A DNA stretch of 64,000 bases from Sphingomonas sp. JC676 (GTDB lineage: Bacteria > Pseudomonadota > Alphaproteobacteria > Sphingomonadales > Sphingomonadaceae): assembly GCF_014489075.1 (NCBI RefSeq), contig NZ_JACTGR010000007.1:62001-126000 (forward strand), written 5' to 3'. A program made the translations under genes and the position numbers. This document shows positions 25,238 through 32,473 of this stretch, in pieces. Position 1 is the first letter of the stretch; every line of letters begins with the position of its first letter. The notes below the pieces were generated by a model, which saw only the letters and a list, made by a program, of their open reading frames with translations, searched no databases and was not told where the DNA came from.

Positions 25238-25504
25238 ATGAAACTCTCGATTCGCACGCTGCTTATTCTGCTGCTGCTCCCCTCACTCGCCCTTGAAGCC
25301 ATTCTCCGCCTTGCGCCTCACCTGATCGAGAGCGCCGCGTTGTCCACATTGGTGGTCACCGCGGTCGTTGCTGGAGGTCTATGTGCGGTCGTGACATCAA
25401 GGTGGCCCGCTTCCGCGCAACTTGTCGTCGGGACAGTATATGCGGTGGGGTCGATCTCGTTCCTCTGGCTCGGGATGGACTGCGCGCGAGGAAGTTGTTT
25501 TTGA
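25238..25504 (+). CDS. Small hydrophobic membrane protein
   Basis: The 88-residue product has three hydrophobic segments (LLILLLLPSLALEAILRL, LSTLVVTAVVAGGLCAVV and LVVGTVYAVGSISFLWLG) and a short Cys-containing tail. An in-frame ATG at 25220 would add six residues read from the gshA-remnant side; the internal ATG (MKLSIRTLL) is more natural, but neither has a good Shine-Dalgarno. I do not recognise the family. It sits between the gshA remnant and the 3' end of gshA. Confidence 0.55.
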   Translation: MKLSIRTLLILLLLPSLALEAILRLAPHLIESAALSTLVVTAVVAGGLCAVVTSRWPASAQLVVGTVYAVGSISFLWLGMDCARGSCF

Positions 25505-25526
25505 TCGAGGACGGTAGTCGCCGACG

Positions 25527-26903
25527 CTAGAACTTCGCCTCTTCGTACACCCGGCTGATATCGCCGTTCCATTCGCCATTGAAGCGATCGAGCAGGATCT
25601 GGGCGGGGACCCTGCCGGTGCGGACGATCTCGCGCAACGGATCGAGGAAGCCGCTTTCATTGTCGCCCGAAGCGTTGAACCGGGCGCGGGCATTCAGGCC
25701 GGCCGCCGCGATGTCGAGCACCTGGCCGGCGATGTCCCTGAGCTTGCCGCCGCCCGGGATCGGCGCGTCGAGCGCCAGCTTGGGCACTGCGTTGCGGAGC
25801 GCCAGCCGCTCTTCCATCGTCCAGTCGTGGACCAGGTCCCATGCCGCATCGAGCGCGGCCTCGTCGTAGAGCAAGCCGACCCAGAGCGCCGGCAGCGCGC
25901 AGATCCGGCCCCAGCGGCCACCATCGGCGCCGCGCATCTCGAGGAACTGCTTCATCCGTACTTCGGGGAAGGCGGTGGAGAGATGGTCCGCCCAATCGTC
26001 GATCGTCGGCTTGTGGCCGGGAAAAGCGGGCAATTCGCCCTTCAGGAAGTCGCGGAAGCTCTGCCCGGCGGCGTCGATATATTTCCCGTCGCGGTAGACG
26101 AAGTACATCGGCACATCGAGCGCGTAGTCGGCGTAGCGCTCATAGCCGAAGCCCTCTTCGAAGACGAAGGGCAGCATGCCGGTGCGCGCCGGATCGGTGT
26201 CCGACCAGATATGGCTGCGATAGGAGAGATAGCCGTTGGGCTTGCCCTCGAGGAACGGCGAGTTCGCGAAGAGCGCGGTGGCGAGCGGCTGGAGCGCCAG
26301 CCCGACGCGGAACTTCTTCGCCATGTCGGCTTCGGAGGCATAGTCCAGATTCACCTGGATCGTGCAGGTCCGCAGCATCATGTCGAGGCCGAGATTGCCG
26401 ACGCGCGGCATGTGCCGCAGCATGATTTCGTAGCGGCCCTTGGGCATGATCGGCAGCTCGGCGCGGGTCTTGTCGTGCCACATGCCGAGGCCGAGGAAAC
26501 CGATGCCGAGCCTGTCGCCCACGGCCTTGACCTGCTGCAGGTGGCGTCCGGTCTCGGCGCAGGTCTCGTGGAGATTCTCCAGCGGCGCGCCCGAAAGCTC
26601 GAACTGGCCGGCCGGCTCGAGGCTGACGGCGCCGTCGGGGCCCGACAGCGCGATGATATTGCCCCCCTCATAGACCGGCTTCCAGCCGAACTCGGTGAGG
26701 CCGATCAGCAGCGCATGGATGCCGCCCGGCTCCTCATAGCTGGGGGCGCGGTGATCGGGCGACTTCCAATAGACGAACTTCTCGTGCTCGGTGCCGATGC
26801 GCCAGCGCTCGCGGGGCTTTTCGCCGCGCGCGAAATAGTCGACCAGCTGCGAGCGGTCCTCGATGACCGGTGCGTTGTTATCCGAAACGGTCTTCGTGCT
26901 CAT
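25527..26903 (-). CDS. gshA: Glutamate-cysteine ligase, class II (plant/alphaproteobacterial type)
   Basis: This enzyme makes gamma-glutamylcysteine, the first step of glutathione synthesis. The 458-residue product has the class II landmarks RIGTEHEKFVYW, SLEPAGQFELSGAPLENLHET, LGLGMWHDKTRAELP and MLRTCTIQVNLDYASE. The ATG at 26903 (MSTKTVSDN) gives the usual N-terminus; the frame stays open upstream but without support. It lies downstream of rsmE on the same strand, 56 nt apart, and is probably co-transcribed with it. Confidence 0.95.
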   Translation of the reverse strand: MSTKTVSDNNAPVIEDRSQLVDYFARGEKPRERWRIGTEHEKFVYWKSPDHRAPSYEEPGGIHALLIGLTEFGWKPVYEGGNIIALSGPDGAVSLEPAGQFELSGAPLENLHETCAETGRHLQQVKAVGDRLGIGFLGLGMWHDKTRAELPIMPKGRYEIMLRHMPRVGNLGLDMMLRTCTIQVNLDYASEADMAKKFRVGLALQPLATALFANSPFLEGKPNGYLSYRSHIWSDTDPARTGMLPFVFEEGFGYERYADYALDVPMYFVYRDGKYIDAAGQSFRDFLKGELPAFPGHKPTIDDWADHLSTAFPEVRMKQFLEMRGADGGRWGRICALPALWVGLLYDEAALDAAWDLVHDWTMEERLALRNAVPKLALDAPIPGGGKLRDIAGQVLDIAAAGLNARARFNASGDNESGFLDPLREIVRTGRVPAQILLDRFNGEWNGDISRVYEEAKF

Positions 26904-26959
26904 GGCGCGCATGTAGCGGCGGGCGCGGACCTGCGCCAGAGCCTTTCCATACCGCTCGG

Positions 26960-27700
26960 TCACCAATCCCCAACCGTGCCCATCCAAAGACTTACCGCCG
27001 CCGCGGCCGCAGTTTCCGCGCGCAGGATGCGCGGGCCGAGCGCAATGCCCACGGCCTGGGGCAGTGCGCGAATCGCCTCGCGCTCGGCATCGTCGAAGCC
27101 GCCCTCCGGGCCGATCAGGATCGCGGCGGGTCCGGGCCGGGCGCGCATCGCCTCGATCGCGGCGATGCCGCCGGCCTCGTCGGCGAAGAACAACGCGCGT
27201 TCCTCGGGCCAGTCACGGAGCAGGGCGGGCAGCTTCACGGCGTCGGCCAGCTGCGGCAGCGCGGTGCGCCCGCATTGCTCGGCCGCCTCGATCATGTGGG
27301 TGCGCAGGCGTTCGAGGTTGAGACGATCGATCACGGTGCGCCGGGTTAGCACCGGCACCAGCCGGTCGACGCCCAGCTCGCACGCCTTCTCCGCCACCCA
27401 GTCGATCCGGCCCTTCTTGATCGGCGCGGCGCACAGCCAGAGATCGGGCACCGCCTCGCGCTCGCGGAGCCGCTCGGTCACGTCGAGGACCAGGTCGCGC
27501 TTGCCGGCCGAGCGGACCACGCCCAGCCATTCGCCGGTCGCATCGTCGAACAGCTTGACTACCGCGCCCGGCTTCATCCGCATCACCGAGAGCAGGTAAT
27601 GCGCCTGGGGCCCGTCGATACGGATCTCGCCGGGCGCGAGCTCGGCTTCGACGAACAGGCGCGGGGTGGATTGGGGCGGCCAGGCGGGCGTTGCGGGCAT
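26960..27700 (-). CDS. rsmE: 16S rRNA m3U1498 methyltransferase RsmE
   Basis: RsmE methylates U1498 in the decoding centre. The 246-residue product has the N-terminal PUA-like domain (RIDGPQAHYLLSVMRMKPGA) and the C-terminal SPOUT knot with ILIGPEGGFDDAERE and the SAM-binding end LGPRILRAETAA. Length is typical. It is the first gene of an rsmE-gshA transcription unit, a common pairing in alphaproteobacteria. The REPIN-like element lies immediately upstream. Confidence 0.95.
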   Translation of the reverse strand: MPATPAWPPQSTPRLFVEAELAPGEIRIDGPQAHYLLSVMRMKPGAVVKLFDDATGEWLGVVRSAGKRDLVLDVTERLREREAVPDLWLCAAPIKKGRIDWVAEKACELGVDRLVPVLTRRTVIDRLNLERLRTHMIEAAEQCGRTALPQLADAVKLPALLRDWPEERALFFADEAGGIAAIEAMRARPGPAAILIGPEGGFDDAEREAIRALPQAVGIALGPRILRAETAAAAAVSLWMGTVGDW

Positions 27701-27718
27701 GGCGCAGCTCTAGGGTTT

Positions 27719-27834
27719 GTCCCGATCAGATGGAAGCTCGTGCTCCTGCGAAAGCAGGAGCCCAGAGTGACGAGGGAATCGCTTGGGATCCTGGGCTCCT
27801 GCTTTCGCAGGAGCCCGTTCAAGCTCGACGGGAC
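27719..27834. repeat. REPIN-like paired hairpin element, copy 1
   Basis: Two hairpins lie 31 nt apart: GCTCCTGC-GAAA-GCAGGAGC (27742-27761) and a perfect 10-bp GGGCTCCTGC-TTTC-GCAGGAGCCC (27793-27816). The second is the inverse of the first, so the whole unit is palindromic, framed by GTCCCG at 27719 and CGGGAC at 27829. It fills most of the 162-nt gap between the rsmE and EF-hand genes. A matching unit is at 45961-46035. Confidence 0.75.
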
Positions 27835-27862
27835 ACGCTACAGCCGCGTCACCCCCGCGCGA

Positions 27863-28594
27863 TCAATAACCGTCGCCGCCCGAGCTCATGCCGCCGGGGC
27901 CCATGCCGCCCTGGCCCATTCCGCCGCCGCGTCCCATGCCGCCGCCACGGTGACCGCCGCCACGCCGTCCGCCGCGGCCGCCTTCGCCGCCCCGGCCGGG
28001 AGCGGGCCCGGCGACGATCTTGGGCAGTTCGTCATGCTGGATCTTTCCGTCGCCATTCTTGTCGAGCATGTCGAAGCGCTTGTCGGCGGCAAAGGCGAAC
28101 TCGGCGGTGTCGACGCCGCGATTGAAGTTGCGGTCCGCCACGACCACCGGCTCGGGATAGTCGAAGAAGCTGAACCGCGCCGCGCCCTGGCGACCGCGCG
28201 CCGCGCTGGCATCGCGCCGCGCCGGCGTGTCCTCGCCGCCTTCGAACTCGGTCGCGGCGCTGCGCTGCGAGCCGCCGCCGAAATCGCTCACCCGGATCTC
28301 GGGCGCGAGCACGGTCTCGTAATATTCGATGTCGTCGGGATCGATCTCGCCGTCGTGCCGACGATCGAGGATCGCGAAGAAGCGCTTGGCGTCGGCCTGG
28401 AATTCGGCGCGGCTGAGCGCGCCGTCATGGTCGGTGTCGGCGGCGTTGAACCACAGGTCCTGTGGCATCGTGCCGCCCGAATCGGAGCGGAAAGGCTCGC
28501 CCATCGGGCTGATGAAGAGCTGCTCGCGCGGCGCGGCGGCCGCAGCACCGGCGGTGGCGGTCAGGATCAGGCTGGAGAAGAGAAGGATACGCAT
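27863..28594 (-). CDS. Exported EF-hand domain protein with Gly/Arg-rich tail
   Basis: The 243-residue precursor has a signal peptide (MRILLFSSLILTATAGAAAA), EF-hand calcium loops DTDHDGALSRAEF, DRRHDGEIDPDDI (divergent) and DKNGDGKIQHDEL, and a C-terminal tail of GGRGG/GGHRGG/GMGQGGMG repeats. EF-hand sensors of this kind are common in sphingomonad periplasm; the role is unknown. The tail is low-complexity and could bind polyanions. The start at 28594 is chosen because it gives the signal peptide. Confidence 0.85.
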   Translation of the reverse strand: MRILLFSSLILTATAGAAAAAPREQLFISPMGEPFRSDSGGTMPQDLWFNAADTDHDGALSRAEFQADAKRFFAILDRRHDGEIDPDDIEYYETVLAPEIRVSDFGGGSQRSAATEFEGGEDTPARRDASAARGRQGAARFSFFDYPEPVVVADRNFNRGVDTAEFAFAADKRFDMLDKNGDGKIQHDELPKIVAGPAPGRGGEGGRGGRRGGGHRGGGMGRGGGMGQGGMGPGGMSSGGDGY

Positions 28595-28714
28595 CGCTCG
28601 CCCTTGGAAAATGAGGGTCCCCATAATGCCCGCTAGGCCCGAATTGTCGCAAGAATGTGCCTGGCGCGACAAAATCCTGTTGCGACGCCCCGGGGGTGTG
28701 GCAGCAGGGCGGGC

Positions 28715-29632
28715 ATGACCTCACCCGCGCCCGACATCGTTCCCGATACCGAGCATCGCGGCCTGGTCGGGCTGCTTCCCATCGCGGCGCGGCCCTATGC
28801 GCTGCTGGCGCGGTTCGACCGGCCGATCGGCTGGTGGTTGCTGTTCTGGCCCGGCGCCTGGGCGATCGCGCTGTCGGGACAGGCACTGGCGCGCTGGGAC
28901 CTGATCCTGTGGTTCCTGCTCGGCAGCATCGCGATGCGCGGCGCGGGCTGCGTCTATAACGACATTGTCGACCGGGACCTCGACCGCCAGGTGGCGCGCA
29001 CGCGCAGCCGGCCGCTCGCCAGCGGCGCGGTGTCGCTCAAGGCCGCCTGGGTGTGGCTGGTGGCGCTGTGCCTGGTCGGGCTCGTCGTGCTCGTCCAGCT
29101 TCGCCTCTTCGCGGTGTGGGTCGCGCTCGCCAGCCTCGTGCTGGTCGCCGCCTATCCCTTCATGAAGCGGATCACCTGGTGGCCCCAGGCCTGGCTGGGC
29201 CTGGTCTTCTCCTGGGCGGCTTTGGTCGGCTGGGCCGAGGCTCCGGACATGCATTTCACGCCCGGGCTGCTGCTCTATGCCGGCGCGGTGTTCTGGGTGA
29301 TCGGCTATGACACGATCTATGCGCTGCAGGACGTCGAGGATGATGCGCTGGTCGGCGTGCGTTCCTCGGCGCGCCGGCTGGGAAGCCGGGTACGGCCGGG
29401 CGTCGCCGCTTTCTATGCGGTCGCGCTGGCGCTGTGGGGCGCTGCCTTCTGGCAGCTCCGCTCCGATCCGCTCGCGCTCCTCGCCTTGCTGCCGATGGCG
29501 CTCCATCTTGCCTGGCAGGTGCTGACCCTGGTGCCCGCGGACGGTGTCAACGCGCTCGCCCGCTTCCGTTCGAACCGCAACGCCGGGCTGCTGATGTTCG
29601 CGGCGTGCTTCGTTATCGGCCAGACGCTTTGA
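28715..29632 (+). CDS. ubiA: 4-hydroxybenzoate polyprenyltransferase UbiA
   Basis: UbiA attaches the polyprenyl chain to 4-hydroxybenzoate in ubiquinone synthesis. The 305-residue product has eight to nine membrane helices and both Asp-rich motifs: NDIVDRDLDRQ, followed by RPLASGAVS, and YDTIYALQDVEDDALVGVRSSA. The family start RFDRPIGWWLLFWPG is also present. An upstream frame extension is ignored. The PmbA/TldE gene follows after 31 nt. Confidence 0.95.
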   Translation: MTSPAPDIVPDTEHRGLVGLLPIAARPYALLARFDRPIGWWLLFWPGAWAIALSGQALARWDLILWFLLGSIAMRGAGCVYNDIVDRDLDRQVARTRSRPLASGAVSLKAAWVWLVALCLVGLVVLVQLRLFAVWVALASLVLVAAYPFMKRITWWPQAWLGLVFSWAALVGWAEAPDMHFTPGLLLYAGAVFWVIGYDTIYALQDVEDDALVGVRSSARRLGSRVRPGVAAFYAVALALWGAAFWQLRSDPLALLALLPMALHLAWQVLTLVPADGVNALARFRSNRNAGLLMFAACFVIGQTL

Positions 29633-29663
29633 CGTTGGCCCCTCGCGTACCTAAGTGCCAGCG

Positions 29664-31010
29664 ATGCTGAATAGGGAACAAGCCTGCGAACGCGTCCGCG
29701 ACGTCGTCGATCGCGCGCGGAAAGCCGGCGCCGACGCTGCCGATGCCGTGTTCGCCGCCGATCGCTCGCTCTCCGTCTCGGTGCGGATGGGCGCGCTGGA
29801 GGATGTCGAGCGCTCGGAGAGCGAGGAACTGGGCCTGCGCGTGTTCGTCGGCCAACGCTCGGCCAGCGTCTCGACCTCCGATCTCAGCTCCCAGGCGATC
29901 GACGTGCTGGTCGATCGCGTGCTCGCCATGGCGCGCGAGGCGCCCGAGGACAAATGGGCCGGGCTCGCCCCCGAGGCTCGGCTGATGCACGGTGCGCCGC
30001 CGCATCTCGATCTCGACGACGGCGCGCATATCGAGCCCACGGCGCTGAAGCAAAGGGCGCTTGTAGCCGAGGATGCCGCGCGCGCCGTCGAAGGCATCAC
30101 CAACAGCGAAGGCGCCAGCGCGGGCGGTTCGCGATCGGTGATGGCGCTCGCCACCAGTCACGGCTTCACCGGCGCTTATGCCCAGACCAGCCACGGGCTG
30201 TCGGCGAGCGTGCTCGCCGGCACCGGCAGCGGCATGGAGCGCGACTATGCGCATCATTCGGCGCGCCACGCCGCGATGCTGGAAGCACCCGAGATCATCG
30301 GCCGCCGCGCCGGTGAACGTGCGGTGGCCCGGCTCAATCCCGCCAAGATCGCCAGCGGCGCGCTGCCCGTTGTGTTCGACCGCCGCGTCTCGGCGGGTCT
30401 GCTCGGCCATCTGCTGGGCGCGATCAGCGGCTCGGCGATCACGCGCAAGACCAGCTTCCTACAGGATGCGCTGGGCAGCCAGGTGTTCGCGCGCACCGTC
30501 ACCATCTGCGACGATCCGCATCGCCCGCGCGGGCTGCGCTCGCGTCCGTTCGATGGCGAGGGGCTGCCGGTGTTGCCGGTGAAGCTGGTCGACGAAGGCA
30601 TGCTCGAGACCTGGCTGCTCGACAGCGCTTCGGCCCGCCAGCTCGGCCTCGAGCCCACCGGCCATGCCTCGCGCGGCATCGCGGGCGCGCCGGGCGTCGC
30701 GCCGAGCAATCTCTACATGCAGGCGGGCAATATCCCACCCGAGACCCTGGTCGGTGAGATCAGCCGCGGCCTGCTCGTTACCGAGCTGATCGGCCAGGGC
30801 GTCAACGGCGTTACCGGCGACTATAGCCGTGGCGCAGCGGGTTTCCTGATCGAGAATGGCGAGATCACTACCCCGGTCTCCGAAGTCACGATCGCGAGCA
30901 ACCTCAGGGACATGTTCCTCGCGCTCACCCCCGCCAATGACCTCGAATTCCGCTTCGGCATCAACGCACCGACGATCCGCATCGACGGGATGACGATTGC
31001 CGGTGACTAG
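29664..31010 (+). CDS. pmbA: TldD/PmbA family metalloprotease subunit (TldE/PmbA)
   Basis: TldD and TldE (PmbA) form a heterodimeric protease acting on unfolded or modified peptides such as microcins. The 448-residue product has PmbA features (SVSVRMGALEDVERSESEELGLRVFVG split over residues 33-60, SGSAITRKTSFLQDALGSQVF, GLLVTELIGQGVNGVTGDYSRGAAGFLIENG) and lacks the TldD zinc helix. ATG at 29664 is used; a GTG at 29655 would add three residues. tldD is not in the window. It overlaps the phosphatase gene by 8 nt. Confidence 0.93.
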   Translation: MLNREQACERVRDVVDRARKAGADAADAVFAADRSLSVSVRMGALEDVERSESEELGLRVFVGQRSASVSTSDLSSQAIDVLVDRVLAMAREAPEDKWAGLAPEARLMHGAPPHLDLDDGAHIEPTALKQRALVAEDAARAVEGITNSEGASAGGSRSVMALATSHGFTGAYAQTSHGLSASVLAGTGSGMERDYAHHSARHAAMLEAPEIIGRRAGERAVARLNPAKIASGALPVVFDRRVSAGLLGHLLGAISGSAITRKTSFLQDALGSQVFARTVTICDDPHRPRGLRSRPFDGEGLPVLPVKLVDEGMLETWLLDSASARQLGLEPTGHASRGIAGAPGVAPSNLYMQAGNIPPETLVGEISRGLLVTELIGQGVNGVTGDYSRGAAGFLIENGEITTPVSEVTIASNLRDMFLALTPANDLEFRFGINAPTIRIDGMTIAGD

Positions 31011-31791
31011 TTTGGACCCTCATCTCGCCCAGCAGATCGCGGCGATCGCCGCCGATGCCGGGCGGCTCGCGATGGACCGCTGGCAGACCGACTTCAAGCG
31101 CTGGGAGAAATCGCCCGGCAATCCGGTCTGCGCGGTCGATCTCGAAGTCGATGCGATGCTGCGGGTTCGGCTCAACGACCTGTTGCCCGATGCCGGCTGG
31201 CTCTCCGAAGAGACGATCGACAATGCCGCGCGCCTCCAGTCGGACCGCATATGGGTGGTCGATCCGATCGATGGCACGCGCGACTATCTGCGCGGCCGGC
31301 CCGGCTGGGCGGTGTCGATCGCCCTGGTCGAGCATGGCCAGCCTGTATTCGGCGTGCTCGATGCGCCGGCGCGTGGCGAAGTGTGGACGGCCGAGGCGGG
31401 CAAGGGCGCCTGGCGCAACGGCCAGCGCCTCCACACTGCCGAACGCAGCGAACTGGCCGGTGCGCGCGTGCCCGCCGATCAGTTGCCCAAGGTCGACCAG
31501 GATCTGACGATGGTCGCCAAGCCCAATTCGATCGCGCTGCGCATCGCGATGGTCGCCGCCGGCGAGGCTGACCTCGTCGCGACTTTGCGCTGGGGCCATG
31601 AATGGGACCTCGCCGCCGCCGTGCTGCTCGCGCGCGAAGCCGGTACGACGGTGACCGATGCACTGGGCGGAGCGCTCCATTTCAATACCCCGGCGGGCGA
31701 GGCATTCGGCGTGCTGGCGACCGCACCTGGGATCCACGCCGCGGCAGTGGATCGCCTGGCCGAGCGTGCCGCAGCCAGCGTAAAGCGATAG
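31003..31791 (+). CDS. Inositol-phosphatase-family protein, CysQ-like
   Basis: The 262-residue protein has the metal-dependent phosphatase motifs of the IMPase/CysQ family: EKSPGNPVCAVDLEVD, GWLSEETIDN, WVVDPIDGTRDYLRGRPGWAVSIALV (split at the DPIDGT core) and HEWDLAAAVLLAREAG. The family splits 3'-phosphoadenosine 5'-phosphate or inositol phosphates. The start is GTG at 31003, inside the pmbA end; TTG at 30997 is an alternative. Specificity cannot be set from sequence; CysQ-type is the better guess. Confidence 0.85.
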   Translation: MTSLDPHLAQQIAAIAADAGRLAMDRWQTDFKRWEKSPGNPVCAVDLEVDAMLRVRLNDLLPDAGWLSEETIDNAARLQSDRIWVVDPIDGTRDYLRGRPGWAVSIALVEHGQPVFGVLDAPARGEVWTAEAGKGAWRNGQRLHTAERSELAGARVPADQLPKVDQDLTMVAKPNSIALRIAMVAAGEADLVATLRWGHEWDLAAAVLLAREAGTTVTDALGGALHFNTPAGEAFGVLATAPGIHAAAVDRLAERAAASVKR

Positions 31792-31796
31792 CGGTC

Positions 31797-32111
31797 ATGG
31801 ACCAGCCGGGCATCGTCCTGATCAATGTCTTCACGGTCGATCCCGCGAACCAGCAGCGCGTCGTCGATCTGCTTACGCGCGCGACCGAGGATTTCGTCGC
31901 TCATGCGCCGGGATTTCTGTCCTCGACGCTGCACCGAAGCACGGATGGCACCAAGGTGACGATGGTCGCGCAGTGGCGCAGCGTCGAGGACTATGAGGCG
32001 ATGCGGCGTGATCCTGGACCTCGGCCTTTCCTCGAGGAAGCGCTGACGATCGCCCGGTTCGATCCCGGCATGTACGAGGTCATCCGGACGTTCCACCCGG
32101 CGGAGTCCTGA
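31797..32111 (+). CDS. Antibiotic biosynthesis monooxygenase (ABM) fold protein
   Basis: The 104-residue protein fits the ABM/dimeric alpha-beta barrel pattern: VLINVFTVDPANQQRVVDLL, APGFLSSTLHRSTDGTKVTMVAQWRS (split by the loop) and a short helix ending the domain. Such proteins include small quinone or heme-degrading monooxygenases, but many are uncharacterised. It lies 5 nt after the CysQ-like gene and probably closes the ubiA-pmbA-phosphatase transcription unit. Confidence 0.82.
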   Translation: MDQPGIVLINVFTVDPANQQRVVDLLTRATEDFVAHAPGFLSSTLHRSTDGTKVTMVAQWRSVEDYEAMRRDPGPRPFLEEALTIARFDPGMYEVIRTFHPAES

Positions 32112-32473
32112 GCCGGGGCCCCTGGCTCCTGCCCATTTCCTCATCGCCAGCAAATCGGGATCGCCCGTGCGCGAACCGGGCCGGCTTCTGCGCCGTTGGC
32201 TACCGATTACCGTCCTTCTTCCACCAGCGGCGAAGCGTTGGAATTTCGCGGCGAAGTCGATATCGAGTCCAAAGTTAAAGCATCGAGATTGGGTCAAATC
32301 GGACCGATCGCGTTTGTGGCTTGTGCCGGAAAATGTTAATGTAAACATCGCAGAGTCGCTCAGATAAAAATCAAAACTATTCAACGAGGTCGCCAGACTG
32401 TCGTCAGAGATACTATCTCTGGCGTGACAGAATTATTGCACTTTCTTCGACAACATAATCGATGGAGAGAAAG
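32112..32473. other. Intergenic region upstream of the metalloprotease, AT-rich at its right end
   Basis: No plausible gene is seen in these 362 bases. The right half (about 32260-32473) is markedly more AT-rich than the surroundings, which is consistent with a promoter and perhaps acquired DNA. It contains the dyad at 32398-32430 and a short AT-rich inverted repeat near 32330-32348. The Shine-Dalgarno of the metalloprotease gene (GGAGAG) lies at its end. Confidence 0.6.
32398..32430. promoter_or_regulatory. Interrupted dyad upstream of the metalloprotease
   Basis: CAGAGATA (32405-32412) and TATCTCTG (32414-32421) are perfect 8-bp arms around a single C. Outer arms CTGTC (32398-32402) and GACAG (32426-32430) extend the symmetry. 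It lies 44 nt before the protease start, a good place for an operator. A hairpin is also possible but no U tract follows. Confidence 0.5.

Noticed and set aside
27741..27816. CRISPR-like repeats from the paired hairpins
   Set aside because: Only two palindromic units, no regular repeat-spacer series and no cas genes.
31479..32384. A 301-codon minus-strand frame over the CysQ-like gene and the following gap
   Set aside because: Mostly antisense to a conserved gene; the part in the gap has no start context or domain.
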